Of a DNA stretch of 64,000 bases, positions 24,077 to 34,949 are shown in pieces. Within the stretch, counting starts at the first letter, position 1; each line of letters opens with the position of its first letter. The DNA comes from Desmodus rotundus (Eukaryota; Chordata; Mammalia; Chiroptera; Phyllostomidae). The stretch lies in the NCBI RefSeq assembly GCF_022682495.2, contig NC_071393.1, forward strand, positions 102,351,010 through 102,415,009. The letters are read 5' to 3'. A program made the position numbers and the translations under genes. A model generated the notes under the pieces. It was not told the origin of the DNA and ran no database searches. It worked only from the letters and a program-made list of their open reading frames with translations.

Positions 24077-25136
24077 TATACTTTTTAATATCACCTAAGG
24101 ATTATGCTTGAGGACTTTATCTTTCATTACTTTACATTCCCAATTATTTCCTGAATATAATTTGCATGTATATATGGGAAATAGCCAATTGCAAATGAGG
24201 GTGCAATTTTTATATGTTCAGGGTTATATAGGAAAAATTTAGCTATGAAATTTATGTCATTTAAACAGTGATTATCAAATAATACTGGGCTGTGGTATCA
24301 ACTAGTGCTACAAAATAGTAAAATTGGAAAGGGAAAAAGTAAAATTCTGTTATTTGCATTAAAATTATAGTAAATAAGTGTACAGAAAAATATTACCCCA
24401 AAATATTTGATAACATTAAATATTTATTATGTTTCAAATAAAAGAATTATGCATGCCCAGAAGTCTTTTCAAAAAGGAATATAGAGAGATTGCCCTATGA
24501 ATAGGGAAGTTTGTATCTCTAACCAACAGACATCAGCCTTTTGTTCACACTCATAGAATTCTTCCCATTAAAATTAGGTACGAAATAAAGAGGCTTTCTT
24601 CCTCCACTTTCAATGTTCTGGAAATTTTAACCAGTGTAGTAAGATGTACCACAGAAATTAGAGGCTTAACTATTAGAAGTGAGAATATATCTGTAAGTGA
24701 TACAGCAAGTGAAAGGAACTCAATTGAAAATTATCAGTTGCAATAAGAATTCAGTTAAGGACCAACATGAAGAAAAATTAAGTTTTTCTTGAGCACTAAT
24801 TAAATGTGAATGGATTCTTAGTTAAAATAGGAGAAAAATCAGAACTAACTAAAATGTAATGGATTTACAAGGAGAAATTTTCAGATACTATTAGAAAGGA
24901 GATAGGCTGCAAATTTTTAAGTGATTTAAATATTTACTGTACTATCAAATAGTACTGAACTAGGACTGTGTTTTGATTTGTTAAATGATAAAACAGTATT
25001 TTAAAGCCAAGTTTAGGTAGTACTAGAGGTTTGAAAATAACTGCATTTATCATTAAACTTGAATATGCTTGCATGTTATTTAATTACTGTTATAAAAGCA
25101 CTGAGTAATTATAATTCTTTTGAATTTAAATTGCAG
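24077..25136. other. KTN1 intron sequence, nothing recognised
   Basis: About 1 kb of AT-rich intron ending in the splice acceptor AAATTGCAG. No repeat or RNA gene recognised. Confidence 0.4.
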
Positions 25137-25307
25137 TCTTGGTAGATGAACCTCTTATTCATGCAACTACTTATATTCCTTTGATGGATAATGTAGACTC
25201 AAGTCCTGGGGTGGATAAGAGAGAGGTTATTGATCTGATTAAACCTGACCAAGTAGAAGGAATCCAGAAAATGGCAACTAAAAAGCTGAAGATGGAAACT
25301 GACAAAG
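25137..25307 (+). CDS. KTN1 coding exon 3
   Basis: Encodes residues 221-277 (VLVDEPLIHATTYIPLMDN ... GIQKMATKKLKMETDK). This acidic-to-basic stretch precedes the coiled coil. Phase 1 at both ends and 171 bp long, so it could be skipped in frame. The acceptor is ATTGCAG|TC and the donor G|GTAATA. The order VDEPLIHATTYIPLMDN is a clear kinectin signature. Confidence 0.96.
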
Positions 25308-25407
25308 GTAATATATAGACTGTTGTATTGAAAAAACACATTTTTGAGTTCTGATGGAGTTGAGCACATTTTTTCATAGAAACAATGAATTGCAAAAGAC
25401 TAATATA

Positions 25408-25945
25408 TTGAGTTGGCAAAAAAAGTTTGGCTTTTCTGTAAGATAGTTCTAGTAGTGCTTAATTGTCTTTAACTTCATTTGAAACAATTTTGTTAGATTG
25501 TATTGTGACAGCTGGTATATCAGTGTGCATTAAAAAAACATCAAAATTGGCGAGTTTTTGTGTAGCCATTTTAATATTGAAGATGGAAGAAAATACACAA
25601 CATTTTCAGCATATTATGCTTTATTATTTCAAGAAGCGTAAAAATGCAACTGAAATGCAAAAAAAGATTTGTGCTATATTTGGAGAAGGTGCTGTGACTG
25701 ATGAAACATGTCAAAAGTGGTTTGTGAAGTTTCGTGCTGGAGATTTCTCACTGGACGATGCTCCATGGTAGGATAGACCAGTTGAAGTTGATAGTGATCA
25801 AATCAAGACAATAATTGAGATCAGTGTTATACCATGTGGGAGAGAGTCGGCATACTAAAAATATCTAAGTCAATGAAGTTACTGGTGAAAATGAAAAATG
25901 TGTCTTATTTTATGGAAAAAACTAAACAGACTTTAGACAACCCAG
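25408..25945 (+). mobile_element. Mariner transposon remnant, internally deleted
   Basis: Begins TTGAGTTGGCAAAAAAAGTT after a TA (25406-25407) and ends near CAACCCAG before TA (25946-25947), matching the inverted ends of mammalian mariner-2-type elements. The open frame 25463-25771 gives a transposase N-terminus in which MEENTQHFQHIMLYYFKK, FGEGAVTDETCQKWFVKF and RAGDFSLDDAPW are family hallmarks (helix-turn-helix region). After about 25860 the sequence jumps to the element's 3' end (GTGAAAATGAAAAATGTGTC), so the catalytic domain is gone. Inactive. Confidence 0.8.
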
Positions 25946-25961
25946 TAATACTGTAGTAAAT

Positions 25962-28652
25962 CAGTGGTCCCAGCCTTTTTGGCACTAGGGACTGGTTTCG
26001 TGGAAGACAATTTTTTCATGGACTTGTGGGTGGGGGGTGGGTTGGGAGATGGTTTCAGGATGATTCCAGTGCATTACATTTATTATGCACTTTATTTCTG
26101 TATTACTACATTGTAATATATAATGAAATAATTATACAACTCACCATAATGCAGAATCAGTGGGAGCACTGAGCTTGTTTTCCTACAAGTAGAAGGTCCA
26201 TATCTAGGGGTGATGGGAGACAGTGACACATGAAGTGTGATGCTTATGTCCAGTCTACTCTGTAATCTCGTTTTGGTTGCTGTCACTGCAGAAAACTCAC
26301 CTTTGCAAAGATAGGATGTTGGAAATGGAAGCAGGTTTTTCACTGCTTTTGTGGCAGTCTCAGGCTATTCCACCTTGACTTTAATCCAGAACGTATGGAG
26401 GTTTACAGTTGTCTCAAACACTCTTTTAAGGGCACCATCATCTGCAATCTCAAGCAGTTGATCCTCTTCTAGCACGGACAAAGTCGATTCACCTGGCTTA
26501 CTCACAATGGGTTATGGATCCATTCCTTCCCAGTTCAGGGGGTCTTTTGTGGTTGGGAAGTAATGCTCAAACTCTTCCGAAAGCTGAGATAGGTGAACAT
26601 GGTCCAGCTGGGAGAAAGAAGGCCCTGGCTCAGTCTCTTTCAAAATCTCTGCTAATGTTTGAAACATGTCAAAAATCCCGTTGGAATTATGGGCAATGTT
26701 CACTCGTTGCCCCCATAATTCCAGTTTGGCTTTGAATGCAGCCACTTTACCTGCCAACTTGAACATAGTTGTCATTTTCCCATGAAGTGACAGATTGAGT
26801 TCATTGGTCAAGTTGAATGTGTCACACAAGTAAGCAAGTTTTTGACCCATTCTTTGTCACTGAAATGTGCTGCCAGAGGTGACTATTTTTCTGAAAGAAA
26901 TCTCTGGAGCGGCTCTCATAACCCAGAAACTCTGGCCAGTAATCTGCCTTTGGAAAGCCGTCTCAGTTCTGTGTGTGAGAGAAGACGTGTGCTCTGCGTC
27001 CATCTCCTTACACAGCTGCGTGAACAGAAGTGAGTTAAGGGCATGTACTTTAATGTGGTTGATAATTTGAATCACATCCTGCAAAACATTGTTAAGTTCA
27101 GGTGAGATTTTTTGAGTAGCTAGCATTTCTCTATTGATGAAACAGTGCACAGACTCACATTCAGAAGCGACCTCTTTGACCTGAGTTGTGAAACCAGAAA
27201 GCTGTCCAGTCATGGCAGCCGCTCCATCCATGCATGTACCAACATAAAATGACCAATTCAATTTTCCTGATATGTAATCATACAGAGGCTTCTGCAGCTG
27301 TGGTGTTAGATTGGCAATTAAAGTGCACATAACATACCCTCCTGCACATCCTCCTGAAAAATACATCACACAAAAAGGCAACATTGTTGCCTTGTCAGCA
27401 TCGATAGACTCATCAACTTGGATTGTGTACCAAGGTGACTCATGAATCCTCTATAACAATTGTGCCTCAGTATCCTCTGCTATTTCATCAGTTTGTCTAG
27501 TTATGGTGCTAGCCAAAAGTGGAACACATGCCATCTTTTGGACTTAAGCGTCTCCTAAAAGTTCATGACAAATGTCCTTAGCAGCAGACAGCATCAACCC
27601 TTCACCAATAGTAAAGGGCTTCTTAGCTCTAGCAATGTGGTCAGCCACTAAGAGAGATGCTCTCAGTGCAGACACATTTGATGAAGTGGTGGCCTTCAAT
27701 AATTGCTTCTGTTCTTCATGTTCATGTTTTTTTCTTTGGAAAAACTCCAAAGGCTTGTCTTTTAATGCAGGGGCTTGGTATCCATGTAACAAAGCAGTTT
27801 TAAAGGTTTCATGGCTCAGTTGGATAGCTGGTCGCCATGTATTATGCAAAGTGGGCTTGGAGAATGTGAACCACCTGTTGTAATGAACCCGTAATTTAAG
27901 TAATACTCTTGGTATTTTCTTTTAAATTTAGCTTTCTTTTTGTTGGCAGTCTTAGACTCTTCTGTCTCATCGTTGGGTCTTTCCCTTTTCAGAAAAGCTC
28001 TCCAGTGACTTTTTCTTTTACTCATTTTAGCTAAGGTTAGCATGTGGGCTTAGCAAGATTGTGACTGAGACAAGTGCGCAGTGCAGGAAAGAGTTGCGAA
28101 CGGAAGTAGTAAATAAAATAATGGACAGGCCACACACAGACTAAAACAAGTGTCAGGTTCTGACTTACAGCCTGTTGCTACCAGATGCAGCTGTACAATT
28201 GAAGTACATCAACTCACTTGCCACTGTAAAGCCTGTCGTCAGATGCAGCTTAATTGTTACTTGCCGCTCACTGATAGGGTTTTGATGAGTCTGCAGGCAG
28301 TTGATTTATTATGGTCTCTGTTTAGTCAGTCCTCTCTGCTAATGATGATCTGTATTTGCAGATTTGCAGCTGTTCCCCAGCGCTAGCATCACTATCTCAG
28401 CTCCACCTCAGATCATCAGGCATTGGACGAGGAGCATGCAACCTAGAATTCCTCACATGCACAGTTCACACTAGCGTTCCTGCTCCTATGAGAATCAAAT
28501 GCTGTTGCTGATCTGACTGGAGGTGTCTGACAGCAGGTAGAGCTCAGGCTGTATGCAAGCGATGGGGAACAGCTGTAAATACAGAAGAAACTTTGCTGGC
28601 TCACCTCCTGCTGTGCGATACTGGTCTGTTGCCTGCTGGTCGGGGACCCCTG
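25962..28652 (-). pseudogene. Charlie3/MER1-like hAT transposon, full length, transposase decayed
   Basis: The terminal inverted repeats are CAGTGGTCCCAGCC at the left and, reversed, CAGGGGTCCCCGACC at the right. An 8-bp target duplication flanks it: TAGTAAAT (25954-25961) and TAGTAAAG (28653-28660). The subterminal sequences match the MER1/Charlie3 family. On the minus strand a transposase reads from about 28043 to 26090: a basic N-terminus (SKRKSHWRAFLKRE) with a likely BED zinc-finger remnant; the RNase H-like core with VDES and GTCMDGAAAMTG acidic blocks; SECESVHCFINREML; and a C-terminal hAT dimerisation block (FPTSYLCKGEFSAVTATKTR). Between 27849 and 26092 the segments stay in one frame broken only by stop codons; one frameshift lies near 27816-27849. 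It cannot encode an active enzyme. Confidence 0.85.
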
Positions 28653-28689
28653 TAGTAAAGGATGCAGTTTGGGGACCCCTGTAGTAAAG
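28642..28689. repeat. Tandem copy of transposon end plus target duplication
   Basis: The 19-base string GGGGACCCCTGTAGTAAAG occurs at 28642-28660, where it is the end of the Charlie3 element joined to its target duplication, and again at 28671-28689, separated by GATGCAGTTT. The period is 29 bases. Confidence 0.85.
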
Positions 28690-29548
28690 GAGGTATTGGT
28701 CGTTTTCTAGTCCAACCTTTTCAGTTTTGTAGAGTTGGACACTGGCTTTGAATTGCCCAAGGGCTCACAGCTATTTTGTTCTCTGGTAATGTTTTCCCTT
28801 CTACAATTGTCTTTTGCAAGATTTCTATCCTGATTCATAACCACCTTTTATTATTATTTTTTAATAGACTAATCTCTTAATAGCAGTTTTAGGTTCACAG
28901 TAGTACAGAGTTCTCACAACCACCTTGTCCCCACACATGCACACAGTGCCTTTTTAAACTTACAGTGCAGCTGAATTATTAAAAGCCTTGGGAGTTTGGG
29001 GTCTAATGGGTGGTAGTTGCTTTTGGGAAGAGTAAGTTGATGCCTAATACAAGAGCATTCGAGGAATTGAGGTGGGTGAATCAGATGTTTGATACGTAGA
29101 TTTATTTTTTTAAATGTCGGGATTGCTTGTATGTATTTGATGATCTTTGAAAAATCAGATTTCCTTTTAATAATTATTTTTCAAGCTTATTTTCTCATCT
29201 GTGAAGTTGGATTATATGTCATGAGTATTAAGGTTAAGAGAATATTTGTGAATATATCTAGTACAGATGTAGCACATACTAGACATTGAGCAATTTTTTA
29301 TTTTTAAAGTGATGGTATATTGACACTAGTATTTTAGAGTTTGAGCAAGTTTTCAGTTAATGTAATTATTCCATATTACATTAAAGATGATAAACACTTC
29401 TCTCTCTTGACTGGAGTACTTATTTTTGTTAACCTGCAGTGTAACTCTGTTTTGTATTGGTTATTGATTTTCTGGATTAGGAATTCTTGATGCTTACCTT
29501 TGCTGAAGTTACTTTGTCTTTTAAGTGTCAACTCTTTTTTTTTCAAAG
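28690..29548 (+). other. KTN1 intron with faint L1 and MIR relics
   Basis: At 28845-28950, TTAATAGACTAATCTCTTAA and AGCAGTTTTAGGTTCACAGT resemble an antisense L1 3' UTR. At 29170-29300, TTTTCTCATCTGTGAAGTTG and the following sequence resemble a MIR SINE in sense orientation. Both are weak. The right end is the acceptor TTTTTTTTTCAAAG of coding exon 4. Confidence 0.4.
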
Positions 29549-29679
29549 AAAATGCAGAAATGAAATTTAAAGATTTTCTCCTGTCCTTGAAGACGATGAT
29601 ATTTTCTGAAGATGAGGCCCTGTGTGTTGTAGACCTGCTAAAGGAGAAGTCAGGTGTGATACAAGAGGCTTTAAAGAAG
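29549..29679 (+). CDS. KTN1 coding exon 4
   Basis: Encodes residues 278-321 (ENAEMKFKDFLLSLKTMIF ... DLLKEKSGVIQEALKK), the transition into the rod. The pattern EDEALCVVDLLKEKSGVI is typical of kinectin. Acceptor TTTCAAAG|AA, donor AAG|GTGCGC. It enters in phase 1 and leaves in phase 0. From here on most exons begin and end between codons. Confidence 0.96.
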
Positions 29680-30326
29680 GTGCGCATAGTTTTGGTTATG
29701 GGCGTATGTGGGAGCAATGATTAGAAGTTCCCCAAGCAAGACTTCTGCTAGAGCAATAAGTTATCATCTACTTCCATCCTTCATACCCCAAAGCATATGG
29801 TCACATTTAAAAGTTCTAGAATGCCCTTGGAAGTTATTTCATGTACCCATACTAATCATTACACTTACTTAGTTTAGTTAGGTGTCTGAGTCATTTGATG
29901 TTCTGACAAAAGCAAATTGCTTATAAGTAAGATGATTTATTTCACTTTGGCTATTACCGAAGTTATACCTTGCTGTCCTCTGATTGGAAGTATTGAAAGC
30001 AAGGTCAGGTGATGTCTGGATAGCATATTTGGAATGTTTTTGTTACTGAAGGCAGTGCCATTCCTAGAACCTGGGAATCTGTTTTTTGTGTGTGTTTGTA
30101 GTATTACCCTTGTAAAATAAGTGATTTTGATAATAGAATCATTGCTATGACAAAATTTGTAAAAGAAAAAATATTTTTCAAGTTAATACTTAATTTCTCA
30201 TGAGTCATGCTCACTGTATTATGTGTACTATGTCATATTGGGAAAGGTAACAAGTTTTCAAGTGTTACTTGTGTAATATAAGATGACACAAAACCTGGTA
30301 GTGATTCTTAGATGGTGGCCTTGTTT

Positions 30327-30328
<2 letters not shown>

Positions 30329-30367
<39 letters not shown>
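30329..30367. repeat. (AC)n microsatellite
   Basis: About 19 uninterrupted AC dinucleotides, followed by an imperfect C-rich tract (CCACCCCCACCCCCC). A normal, probably length-variable intron microsatellite. Confidence 0.95.
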
Positions 30368-30368
<1 letters not shown>

Positions 30369-30389
30369 CCACCCCCACCCCCCAACCAG

Positions 30390-31010
30390 TTACCTGCTTT
30401 AAAACATTGAGTGGCTTCTATATTTCCTTAGAAACCCCTTTAGTTCAAGCCATCACTCCTTACCTGGTTACCTTCAGTACCTTCCTAGGTGATATTTCTG
30501 CTTTCCATCTTCACCCTCTAATTTATTTTTCCCTACAACTGCAAGGTGACCTTTAAGAGGTCAGTCAGGTTAAATTATTATTAAAACCCTTTGGTGCCTT
30601 TCTCCTTGCACTTAGAATATAATCAAATTCTTTACCAGGTCTATGCCTGCCTTTCTCTATAACCTTCCCCATCCCCTCATTACATTTCTCCCATTCTAGG
30701 TCTTTTCTGGTTCCTCTAGAGCATAGCAAGCCTTTTCTTCTGTTTGGACTGTCCCAACCCCCCACTCCCCCCACTCCCCTAACCCCTCCACCTGCTCAGT
30801 TTCCTCCCTCGGCTAATTCCTCTTTCAAGTCTCTACTTAAAAATCCTTTTCTCATATAAAGCTAATTTTACTCCTCAGTCTAAATTGTTCTCCCTGCTGT
30901 TGTTTCTCATAACAATCTAGACTATTTTGTCATAACATTTATCGTAGCGTTTTAAGTCTGTCCGTACTTTTCAAGTATCCGTTGACAATGTGTTTTATAA
31001 ATCTCTGCAT
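30390..31010 (+). mobile_element. LINE L2 fragment
   Basis: Sense L2 3' part: TGACCTTTAAGAGGTCAGTC, TAAAACCCTTTGGTGCCTTT, CTCCTTGCACTTAGAATATA, AAGTCTCTACTTAAAAATCC and TGTCATAACATTTATCG in the expected order. Diverged and non-coding. Confidence 0.55.
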
Positions 31011-31559
31011 TTTACACTGTATATGCTTATTGGACAGTCTTTATGTAGTGCCAGCAATGGCCCAGAGTGAACAAGGTGTTTGAGGGTAATTGGATACAAA
31101 GTCAGATTATTCTGTTGCAAAGAATGTTCTTGAAATTCTTAATTGAAGAATTTGTCATTTTATGTACCTTATTTTAATTGACTAAGTATATTAAAAAAGA
31201 GTAGTCATTTTATTGTCTGAGACAGCTTTGAACTTTAGCGACTGGTTGGGAAATCAGACTCCCCTTGATAGGTATTTTAGGTAGGCCAGGAAGGAATTGG
31301 GGACTGCTGAAGATAGCATTTTGAAATAGAGTATTTTGAAACTTTACATTTTTTCTCTCGCCTTGGATTGTTGAGCTTTAGTGTAAAATCTCCCTGTTCT
31401 GGGTTTCTCATGGAGTGGTTCTGTTCTCGTCAGAAGGGATTCAGTGTCCCATAGGTCCCCTGTATTTGGGAAAGACTAGGTAAGTTTAATTTATCCCTTT
31501 TTCTGTCAGAGAAACAGTCTTGGTCAGACCTTTTAGATTTTAAGGTCCCAGATGTAAAC
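31011..31559. other. KTN1 intron sequence, nothing recognised
   Basis: AT-rich intron sequence without supported features. Confidence 0.35.
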
Positions 31560-32230
31560 GAATCTCAAATCTAATAAAGACCACTGGAAGGAAAGGGGAA
31601 GATAAATGCAGGAGCAGCAGCATAGGCACAGGCTAGAGATAGAAGAGGTGGAGGACTTTCCAACTATACATATGGTAGCTAAAGAAGAGTCTAGAATGAA
31701 TCCTTGTTTTTGCTCTTGACTAACTGAATAGATGTGGTATAATGGTATTTTTGAACACTTTGCAGAAGAAGAGAGAGTAGAGGATTGTGAAAAATTTTAG
31801 GAAGTTGTTTTTGGTTCCTTTGGATCATTTAAGTGGATATAATCATTTCACAGTCGAGGCTATGTATGTTTTTCTGGAGTTGAAAAAGATTGCAATGGGA
31901 GTGATTTAGGCAAGTAATCTATCACCAATACATAGGGTGGATATATATTAGATCAGAGAGTATGTGGAGAGTGGTAAGAAAGTTAAAGAATGAACCCTGA
32001 GAAACATTAACATTTAAAGGGCAGGGAAAGCCATCACAAAGCAGCAGGAGGAGAAAAACCAGGAGACAGTAGAATCACAGATGCTTAGAAGGGCTGAGAG
32101 TCCAGTGCTTGGTGGGAAAGTTACAGTGACATGCTTTAGAGAGATCAAAGAGTGTAAGGACTGAAAAACTAGATTTGATATTCTTACTGAAAACAGTTTC
32201 ATTGGAGTACTGGACTGTAAATAAGTGACA
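31560..32230 (-). mobile_element. Probable LINE L2, antisense
   Basis: Stretches such as GAATGAACCCTGAGAAACAT, GAGAAAAACCAGGAGACAGT and TAGAGAGATCAAAGAGTGTA follow the order of the L2 ORF read backwards (complement of the sense blocks seen at 16065-17045). Highly diverged. Confidence 0.45.
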
Positions 32231-32389
32231 AATGATTAGGAAAGGTGACAGTAATAAGCTTAGATTGGAAGGGGGAAATAAAGTAAAAGCTACAGGGTTT
32301 GCATAGTTAGGTGTTAATGTTGTGTGTGTGTGTGCACATGCCTTGTGTTTAAGCTGTAAGATGTGTGCTTTATATTTAAAGTGTAGGTT

Positions 32390-32602
32390 AAGATCTTGGG
32401 CCCCGGAGTCACATTTCTAGCGTTCAGATCTGGACTATGTGCGTTGAGCTTTGTGGCCTTAGGTTACTTAACCTCGGAGCCTTAGTTTTCCCATCTCTGG
32501 AATGGGAAAGATAATCAGATCGTGAGAATTAAATGAGACAATACGTAGTAGGTACTTAGAGTTCCCAGCATACAGTAATTGCTCAAAAATATTAACTCTT
32601 AA
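32390..32602 (+). mobile_element. MIR SINE
   Basis: Sense MIR: GTTCAGATCTGGACTATGTG, then GGCCTTAGGTTACTTAACCT, CATCTCTGGAATGGGAAAGA, TGAGAATTAAATGAGACAAT and AGCATACAGTAATTGCTCAA. The conserved core TTACTTAACCTC is intact. An old tRNA-derived SINE common to mammals. Confidence 0.75.
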
Positions 32603-33967
32603 TGTGATTAAGAAAATTTTAAGATTTATTTGATTATTTTAGTTCATTATTAATTTCTTAGTGTTGGACTTCAAATATACTTGCCTCAATTATGTGATTT
32701 TTCAACTTTAAATTACTGACTGTTTTGGTCCCATGCTATATAATAGGAGGAGGTGTGCTTACTTAATTTTTTTCCTACCTTCTCTCTTTCTTCCTTCTCA
32801 GCTTTTGTTAATGATAGCATTTGTTTATCAGATACTTTTAATATTTAATGTTTGTTTTGTGACTATCATTTTCATGTTTGATTTAGTCTTGATTCTACAG
32901 TTTAAGGTGGGTTCAGAGCTTGATACCAGTTCTTTTACCATAGCTTCTGTATTCATCTCTCTGTTGGCTGAAGTTGTTTTTCCTGGAATTTCTTCAAGAA
33001 GGGCTCATGGAAACTATATTTCCCAAATTCTGGCAAGTTAAAATGCTTCTTTGTCGTCTTTATACTTGAGTGATAATTTGGTGGGGGATAATGTTTCTGG
33101 ATGTCACTTTCTTTGAGAAGTTTTTGTACTTTACCATTCTCTCTATTCATATTGCTGGATAGAAGTCTGAGACCAGCCTGAATTTTGCACTCTTTTCATG
33201 TATTTTTGTTAAAGTACACTCACAATAAAAACATCCTTTGGGCTGTCAACCAAGTGTTTATTATTTATTGGACCTTTCTACTGTCCACCCTACTGTACAA
33301 ACATCAAGGGATTCAGCCTCTTTAAAGTTTAGCAGTAATTTTACTATACTGTGTCTTTACATTGACTCTCCTATTAATATTGGGATGAAGCATGTCTTTT
33401 CGATAATGGGATTCAATGTTCCCTAAAATAATAGGAATAATGGGTATCAATTAAGCATATGTTGGATCTTCTTTGCCTGTCTTTATCGTTCATATTTTAG
33501 TCCTAAAAAATAAAGCTTTTGTTCTTTTTCTGCTTCTTTTTATTTTCTTCATCCTGTACTCGAATGTCTCCTAGCAATCTAGCCTTTTCTGTTTGTTGTT
33601 TCTATTTGGATATTTCTGAGATGGTGTTACTTTTACTTCTACTTTGGGTTTTGCCAGCTCATGTTTTATCTCATTCTGTGGTCTTACCTTCTCTCTGAGC
33701 TCTTTCTGTGAGCACTCTTCTTTGCTCTTGTTTTTCCAGAAATGACCGTTATATTAGATTTCTAAAAATCATGGTGATATTTTTTTAATTAAAGCTTTTG
33801 TCTACCCTTTGCCAGGCTTTTCCTGGTGATTTTTCTTTACTTGCCATTTGTTTTTTCTTATTATTTTCCTTTCTTTTTTTCTTGTATCTTGCATAGACCC
33901 TGTTTTATTTTTTCTTTGATCAGCATTCTTCTTCCACTGAGGGGTGTACCTCTTGAATCATCTCTGT
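32603..33967. other. KTN1 intron sequence with possible ancient L1/HAL1
   Basis: T-rich intron sequence. Around 32940-33200 phrases such as TTCTTTGAGAAGTTTTTGTA faintly resemble antisense L1/HAL1 ORF1, too weak to call. No exon or RNA gene. Confidence 0.3.
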
Positions 33968-34051
33968 GCTTGGAGATTGATAATGAAGGACCAAGGTTAA
34001 CTGGTGAGAGCTTGGAGATTGATAATGAAGGACCAAGGTTAACTGGTGAGA
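33968..34051. repeat. 42-bp tandem duplication, two copies
   Basis: A 42-base unit beginning GCTTGGAGATTGATAATGAA occurs twice without a mismatch (33968-34009 and 34010-34051). The second copy forms the 3' half of the tRNA-Glu-like sequence at 34012-34083. Perfect identity suggests a recent duplication. Confidence 0.9.
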
Positions 34052-34083
34052 GCTTTGAATCCTAACCACTAGACCACCTGGGA
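34012..34083 (-). pseudogene. tRNA-Glu-like pseudogene (5' half only is tRNA-like)
   Basis: On the minus strand, from 34083 downwards, TCCCAGGTGGTCTAGTGGTT then AGGATTC matches the acceptor strand, D arm and A box of tRNA-Glu with one change. The anticodon loop CTCTCAC (anticodon CTC) is present, but both anticodon stem strands are altered and no longer pair. The T arm (GGTTCGATTCC, the B box) is missing and is replaced by the 42-bp repeat unit. Not expected to be transcribed into a working tRNA. Confidence 0.7.
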
Positions 34084-34832
34084 GTGGCAAACAAGGCTGT
34101 GTGTATAACAGTTCTTTTAGCCTTTCCTTCTTCCTTGATAAAGCTTCGCTATAGAGGGTTTCACTAGAGAGTCTCCCTTGACCCTGCGTCATGACCAGCT
34201 ACTCTCTCTCAGTAAAGTTTTTCTGTATGATTTCTTCATTTTTTATTTGTTCTGCTTCTCGAGACCTTCTTCCAAGAAAATTCCTATCTTCTCTCTTTGC
34301 ACTTGCTCCTGATGTGAGATGGAGGATTGTTGGTTTTACTTCTCAGGGTATGCCTGTTAACTTCAGGGAACTATGCACCCGTGGCACCTCTGTGGTTTTG
34401 GTTATATTCTGACCGGGCTGTCCAGCACTTGTGTGTGATCTTTTGGCAGTCTCTCCTGGTACTATGCTTTGACTTTACAGATGACTATTTATTTCATTTT
34501 GGTTCATTTTGCATTTTGGTTTCATACTGTTCATTTGATCTTTTAGGAGGAAAAGGGGGAGATTGCTTTCTTGACTCAGGGTTTAAACTGGAAGACCTGT
34601 AATTCTTTGTAAAAATCTGTTTTTTTGATCACATGTACCCAATTATATGCATCAGATTATATAATGATACAGTGACTTTTCTGAATGACATTTTACTGAT
34701 AAGTAGTTGGCAGTCATTCTGCTTTATATGTCATAGTAAGCTCTGCATTGGTCTAAGAACATGATGCTAGCTAATTCATAAGTTCATTAGGGTGTGTTAA
34801 TTACTAATACTGTATTGATTTCTCAATTGTAG
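34084..34832. other. KTN1 intron sequence, nothing recognised
   Basis: T-rich intron sequence ending in the acceptor CTCAATTGTAG of coding exon 5. The open frames 34191-34412 and 34327-34602 have no recognisable product and no splice context. Confidence 0.35.
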
Positions 34833-34949
34833 TCAAGTAAAGGAGAGTTGACTGCGCTTGTACATCAGCTTCAAGAAAAAGACAAGTTACTTGCTGCTGT
34901 GAAAGAAGATGCTGCTGCTATGAAGGATCGGTGTAAGCATTTAACCCAG
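34833..34949 (+). CDS. KTN1 coding exon 5 (coiled coil)
   Basis: Encodes residues 322-360 (SSKGELTALVHQLQEKDKL then LAAVKEDAAAMKDRCKHLTQ). The heptad pattern is clear (L-x-x-L-x-x-K-D-x-L-L). Phase 0 at both ends, 117 bp, acceptor AATTGTAG, donor CAG|GTGAAG. Confidence 0.96.

Noticed and set aside
26512..28043. Minus-strand open frames as a domesticated host transposase gene
   Set aside because: Stops and a frameshift break the frame, and both transposon ends with target duplications are still present, so it is a resident dead transposon.
34012..34083. A functional tRNA-Glu gene
   Set aside because: The anticodon stem no longer pairs, and the T arm with the B box is absent.
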